From CAZHOV01 sp964534315 (GTDB taxonomy: Bacteria; Bacteroidota; Bacteroidia; Chitinophagales; Saprospiraceae): a stretch of DNA of 17,338 bases. The notes under the pieces are model-generated. The model saw only the letters and a program-made list of their open reading frames with translations, was not told the origin of the DNA and ran no database searches. This document shows positions 14,659 through 17,338 of the stretch, in pieces. How positions within the stretch are numbered: the stretch's first letter is position 1; each line of letters opens with the position of its first letter. The translations under genes were made by a program, and so were the position numbers. The stretch lies in NCBI GenBank assembly GCA_964534315.1, contig CAZHOV010000122.1, positions 1 through 17,338 of the forward strand, given 5' to 3'.

Positions 14659-15759
14659 ATGAACCCCATATTTGAAAAATACGCCCGTTTGTTGGTGCAT
14701 TATTGTCTGGATATTCAGCCGGGAGAACGGTTGTATATCCGCTCTACCACTCTGGCAGAACCCCTGATACGTGAAGTCTATCGCGAAGCGGTCAGGACTG
14801 GTGCCCATGTAGAGTACGACCTTGCTATTCGCGAGGAACAACGACTTTTTCTTCAGGAAGCGACAGGGCAACAATTAGAATATGTCCCTACTCTTTACAA
14901 GGAAGCAATGACAAGCTTTGATGCTTTTCTGTTTATCCGGGCTCCTTTTGATCAAATGGGGCACGATCTTTCTTACCAGGAAAAAGTAACAAGACGAGAC
15001 AATGCCTTGCAACCGATCCGCGAATTATATTTCAGTCGGACCGGCACCGGTGATTTAAAGCGTAGCCTCTGCGAGTTTCCCACCCTATCCAATGCCCAAA
15101 ATGCAGGAATGTCGCTCGGCGAATTTGAGCATTTTGTTTTTAATGCCTGTAGATTGTTTGAAGAAGATCCTGTAAAGGAATGGCTGGAAGTCAGAGCTTA
15201 TCAACAAAAAATCGTAGATGATCTAAATAAACGGAAACAATTTCAATATAAAGGAGAGGGGATCGATATTTCCTTTTCTGCTGATGGAAGGACCTGGATA
15301 AATTCGGATGGCCGGACGAATATGCCTTCCGGAGAAGTGTTTACGTCTCCTGTTGAGGATTCGGTCAATGGAACGATCCATTTTTCCTACCCGGCAGTTT
15401 ATCGGGGACATGAGGTGGAAGGAGTTACCCTGTGGGTAAAGGATGGCCTGGTAGAAAAATGGGAAGCCGGGAAGGGGCAGGATTTTCTGGATTACATTTT
15501 CAAACAAGATGGAGCCAGAAGATTCGGGGAGGCCGCCATAGGTACGAATCGTAAAATCGACCGGTTTACTAAAAATATATTATTCGATGAAAAAATAGGA
15601 GGAACCGTCCATATGGCTATCGGCCAATCCTACATGCAGGCCGGAGGAAGAAATAAATCCTCAGTACATTGGGACATGATTGCAGATATGACAAAGGGGG
15701 GAGCCATCTATGCTGACGATGAAAAAATTTATGAAAATGGAGAATTTTTAATTCTTTAA
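14659..15759 (+). CDS. M29-family aminopeptidase
   Basis: A 366-residue cytoplasmic metallo-aminopeptidase of the AmpS/PepS/thermophilic aminopeptidase group, which removes N-terminal residues from peptides using two divalent metals. The expected ligands are present: Glu226 (NMPSGEVFTSP), Glu291 (FGEAAIG), His318 (GTVHMAIGQSY), His337 and Asp339 (SVHWDM). Tyr325 lies in the matching active-site segment. The length is slightly below the usual 400-410 residues, but both ends look natural: it starts MNPIFEKYARLLVHY and ends at a typical short strand. It follows hflX by 18 nt with an A-rich leader and is probably the last gene of the operon beginning at the TPR gene. A role in peptide turnover is likely; substrate preference cannot be read. 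Confidence 0.93.
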   Translation: MNPIFEKYARLLVHYCLDIQPGERLYIRSTTLAEPLIREVYREAVRTGAHVEYDLAIREEQRLFLQEATGQQLEYVPTLYKEAMTSFDAFLFIRAPFDQMGHDLSYQEKVTRRDNALQPIRELYFSRTGTGDLKRSLCEFPTLSNAQNAGMSLGEFEHFVFNACRLFEEDPVKEWLEVRAYQQKIVDDLNKRKQFQYKGEGIDISFSADGRTWINSDGRTNMPSGEVFTSPVEDSVNGTIHFSYPAVYRGHEVEGVTLWVKDGLVEKWEAGKGQDFLDYIFKQDGARRFGEAAIGTNRKIDRFTKNILFDEKIGGTVHMAIGQSYMQAGGRNKSSVHWDMIADMTKGGAIYADDEKIYENGEFLIL

Positions 15760-15859
15760 GCTAAAATCAGGAATTCTTCGAAATTATTGCTAATTTTATT
15801 ATACAAATATTAACGCCGATTTATTTAAAGGAGTAATTAAACAAAACATCTTACAAACA

Positions 15860-16585
15860 GTGGAAAAAAATATTGCATTTCTTGAGTTGAAGTATGGCAA
15901 CATCTATGGAGGTCCTCCAAATTTCTTTGCCATCAGTGAGGCATCACTTTTATTTTTTGAAATCCCTACTAACAAAATATTTCTGGAGAGCTTTATCAAT
16001 ACTTCAGATATTGATGTGGTCAATGTTTATTCAAAAACGAATGAACTGGGAAATACCGTAGGAAAAATCCGGGAAGTCGTTAACCTGAAAACCCGAAGGC
16101 GCAAAAGGTATGACGAAGAGTTTATGATGGATAAAGAATATCTCAAACGTTCTTTTGGAAAACTCCAGCCTACTAAGCGTTACATTAAGAGCTTTTTTGG
16201 TAGAAATATGAAAAAGTATCGCTTCAAAACCATTGTTACCTTCGATGGTCGAAGAGATGTCTTTCTATGCGAAAAGTCCGGAGTAGATTTCTACAGAAAG
16301 AATTTTTACGATCTCCAAAAGGAGATCAATAAAGAGACCAACTACTTGTTTTCTCTCAATAAGTTGGCAAAGGTGATCGACTTTCGCCACGAAGATTCCT
16401 ATTTAAAATCAAATAACCTAGAGTTTTGGCTACATCCTATTGCTGCCAAGCAGATCCGACCCAAATCGGCTGCCTATGATGCTGCCCGGATGATGATGGT
16501 CTATCAGGAGTTTACGCAACACCACGACGATTTTATCCTGAAAGCAGCGCTGTTGCTCAATAAAATTGAACAAATTTCTGATTAA
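15860..16585 (+). CDS. Protein of unknown function, possibly degenerate DEDD-exonuclease-like fold
   Basis: A 241-residue soluble protein with no signal peptide. I do not recognise the family firmly. The pattern suggests an RNase H/DEDD exonuclease fold. The N-terminal strand IAFLELKYGNIYGGPPNF (5-22) is placed like the DxE strand, followed by another strand containing LLFFEIP. Later come VTFDGRRDVFLCEKSG (near 127-142, like an exonuclease II motif with Asp) and IRPKSAAYDAARMMMVY (near 198-214, like exonuclease III with Asp). The first catalytic Asp appears replaced (Leu-Glu-Leu-Lys), so activity is doubtful. A basic stretch lies near 74-80 (KTRRRKR). The only reasonable start is GTG at 15860: no ATG is in frame, and an AAAGGAG sequence lies too far upstream (about 15827) to serve it well. 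It sits 100 bp beyond the aminopeptidase, so it may have its own transcript. Confidence 0.7.
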   Translation: MEKNIAFLELKYGNIYGGPPNFFAISEASLLFFEIPTNKIFLESFINTSDIDVVNVYSKTNELGNTVGKIREVVNLKTRRRKRYDEEFMMDKEYLKRSFGKLQPTKRYIKSFFGRNMKKYRFKTIVTFDGRRDVFLCEKSGVDFYRKNFYDLQKEINKETNYLFSLNKLAKVIDFRHEDSYLKSNNLEFWLHPIAAKQIRPKSAAYDAARMMMVYQEFTQHHDDFILKAALLLNKIEQISD

Positions 16586-16609
16586 TTCATTAGTTTAGTT
16601 TAGAATTTG

Positions 16610-16657
16610 CTATTGATTTGGTAACGACATTTCTAGTTATCAAATCAATAGTCGTTA
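16610..16657 (+). promoter_or_regulatory. Alternative RNA hairpins between 15860 gene and PsbP-like gene
   Basis: Arms 16610-16625 and 16636-16651 form a 16-bp stem (one G-U pair) around a 10-nt loop, 25 nt after the preceding stop. A competing pairing, TAACGAC (16622-16628) with GTCGTTA (16651-16657), uses part of the first stem. No proper U-tract follows, so it is a poor simple terminator. It may be an mRNA 3' end or a switch-like leader for the next gene. Confidence 0.5.
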
Positions 16658-16691
16658 TTGGTTTATCTTCAATGTTTTTAAATTTAATCTA

Positions 16692-17216
16692 ATGAAATCA
16701 ATCTCGTTTATCTCGCTTTTAAGCCTATTATTTTCTTTTAGTCTGGCAGCTCAGGATACGGCTGAGTTTGCAACCTATGACAAAGAAGGCGTCAAATTGT
16801 CTTACCCAACAAATTGGGCCATGACTGAAAACGTCATGGGAGCAAAGGTGATGTTTCAGGCTCCCGTTTCCGGTACCGGGGCTCAAATACCGGGTAGTGT
16901 TTCTCTGGTCATTCAGGAAATCCCTGATGCCGGCATGACTCCGCCCCTAAAGGATGTAGCTGAAATGACCAAGTCGCAATTGAAATTGATGGTTACCGAC
17001 TTCGAAGAAGTTTCTTCCGAACCCATTACCATCAATGAAAAGGATGGGTACGAAATTGTTTACACCGGCAAACAAGGAGAATATGAATTAAAGTGGTTGC
17101 AAATTTTTTGTATCGAAGGGCAAAAAGTCTATGTCTTAACGTACAATACCACCAAAGAAGGGTTTGATAAAGATCTGGAAACGGCACAAAAAATTATCGA
17201 CTCCTTTGAATTTTAA
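16692..17216 (+). CDS. Small secreted PsbP/DcrB-like protein
   Basis: A 174-residue protein with a clear signal peptide (MKSISF plus a hydrophobic core to about residue 20, cleavage after SLAAQ). The mature part reads as a single alpha/beta domain of the PsbP/DcrB (DUF1795-like) kind. It opens GVKLSYPTNWAM (about 33-44), has a central segment on lipid- or protein-binding-type strands (VSLVIQEIP), and closes with VYVLTYNTTKEGFDKDLETA and IIDSFEF, the typical last strand-helix-strand of this fold. No catalytic residues or lipobox are visible, so it is probably periplasmic. ATG at 16692 is supported by the signal peptide. It lies 106 bp after the previous gene, with a structured intergenic RNA, and is probably transcribed alone. 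Function is unknown. Confidence 0.82.
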   Translation: MKSISFISLLSLLFSFSLAAQDTAEFATYDKEGVKLSYPTNWAMTENVMGAKVMFQAPVSGTGAQIPGSVSLVIQEIPDAGMTPPLKDVAEMTKSQLKLMVTDFEEVSSEPITINEKDGYEIVYTGKQGEYELKWLQIFCIEGQKVYVLTYNTTKEGFDKDLETAQKIIDSFEF

Positions 17217-17220
17217 ATTC

Positions 17221-17235
17221 TCTTCTCCTAGAAGA
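17221..17235. repeat. Small hairpin just after the last gene
   Basis: Arms TCTTCT and AGAAGA enclose CCT, four bases after the stop of the PsbP-like gene. It is AT-rich and weak, with no U-tract. It may contribute to transcript 3' end formation together with the palindrome at 17249-17279. Confidence 0.4.
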
Positions 17236-17248
17236 ATATAATCATAAT

Positions 17249-17279
17249 GAGGCCGTCTAAAAGTCTTTTAGACTCCCTC
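17249..17279. repeat. Palindrome resembling fused element ends, or terminator
   Basis: Perfect arms GTCTAAAA (17255-17262) and TTTTAGAC (17266-17273) enclose the loop GTC, and are extended outward by GAGG and CCTC across a 2x2 mismatch. Read as two inverted copies, the halves are GAGGCCGTCTAAAAG and GAGGGAGTCTAAAAG. Such sequences resemble terminal inverted repeats of some Bacteroidota insertion sequences, but no transposase is present. As RNA it could end the PsbP-like transcript, though the T-run only follows about 10 bases later. Confidence 0.55.
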
Positions 17280-17338
17280 TAAGAAATTTTTTATAGTTTA
17301 GGAGATATTCTTTTTGAAAAAAGGATACCCCTACACTA

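Noticed and set aside
15827..15838. AAAGGAG with an in-frame ATT as alternative start of the 15860 gene
   Set aside because: The spacing from AGGAG to ATT is only about 2 nt and ATT starts are very rare; GTG at 15860 is more plausible.

Overview
The window looks like chromosomal DNA of a Bacteroidota bacterium, most likely a Saprospiria-type relative (Lewinella or Haliscomenobacter-like); this lineage guess is inference. The evidence is a secreted subtilase with GEVED and Por-secretion (type IX) sorting domains, the acpP-fabF-rnc gene order, the TPR/DUF4292/EnvC trio next to dut, a TTG-N21-TAnnTTTG promoter, weak Shine-Dalgarno signals and several TTG/GTG starts. There are no rRNA or tRNA genes, transposases, phage genes or CRISPR arrays.

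Left part (1-7132, all minus strand). From right to left it runs acpP, fabF, rnc, an orphan SWIM zinc-finger protein, and a large secreted S8 protease. acpP-fabF-rnc is a fatty-acid/RNA-processing cluster, with a strong terminator-like hairpin right after acpP, a second hairpin before fabF and a long inverted repeat in the rnc leader. The rnc-SWIM-S8 portion is peppered with degenerate 7-bp tandem repeats. The stop codons of all three genes (rnc, SWIM, S8) lie inside such heptamer arrays, always as TAG. Between rnc and SWIM the arrays flank two copies of a GC-rich hairpin with the core TGGTGCGCTGCACCA.

Middle (7133-7487). A 355-bp divergent intergenic region holds a good candidate promoter for pyk.

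Right part (7488-17216, all plus strand). pyk (pyruvate kinase, apparently the K+-independent type) and dut (dUTPase) come first. A compact probable operon follows: a secreted TPR protein, a DUF4292 lipoprotein, an EnvC-type catalytically degenerate LytM protein, the GTPase HflX and an M29 aminopeptidase, with gaps of 3-25 nt and one overlap. Two less tightly linked genes end the window: a protein of unknown function, perhaps a degenerate DEDD-exonuclease-like protein, and a small secreted PsbP/DcrB-like protein. Mutually exclusive RNA hairpins lie between them, and a palindrome resembling fused element ends lies after the last gene.

The genes are mostly housekeeping. The most unusual material is non-coding: the heptamer arrays that supply stop codons, the paired hairpins embedded between them, and the inverted repeat in front of the RNase III gene.
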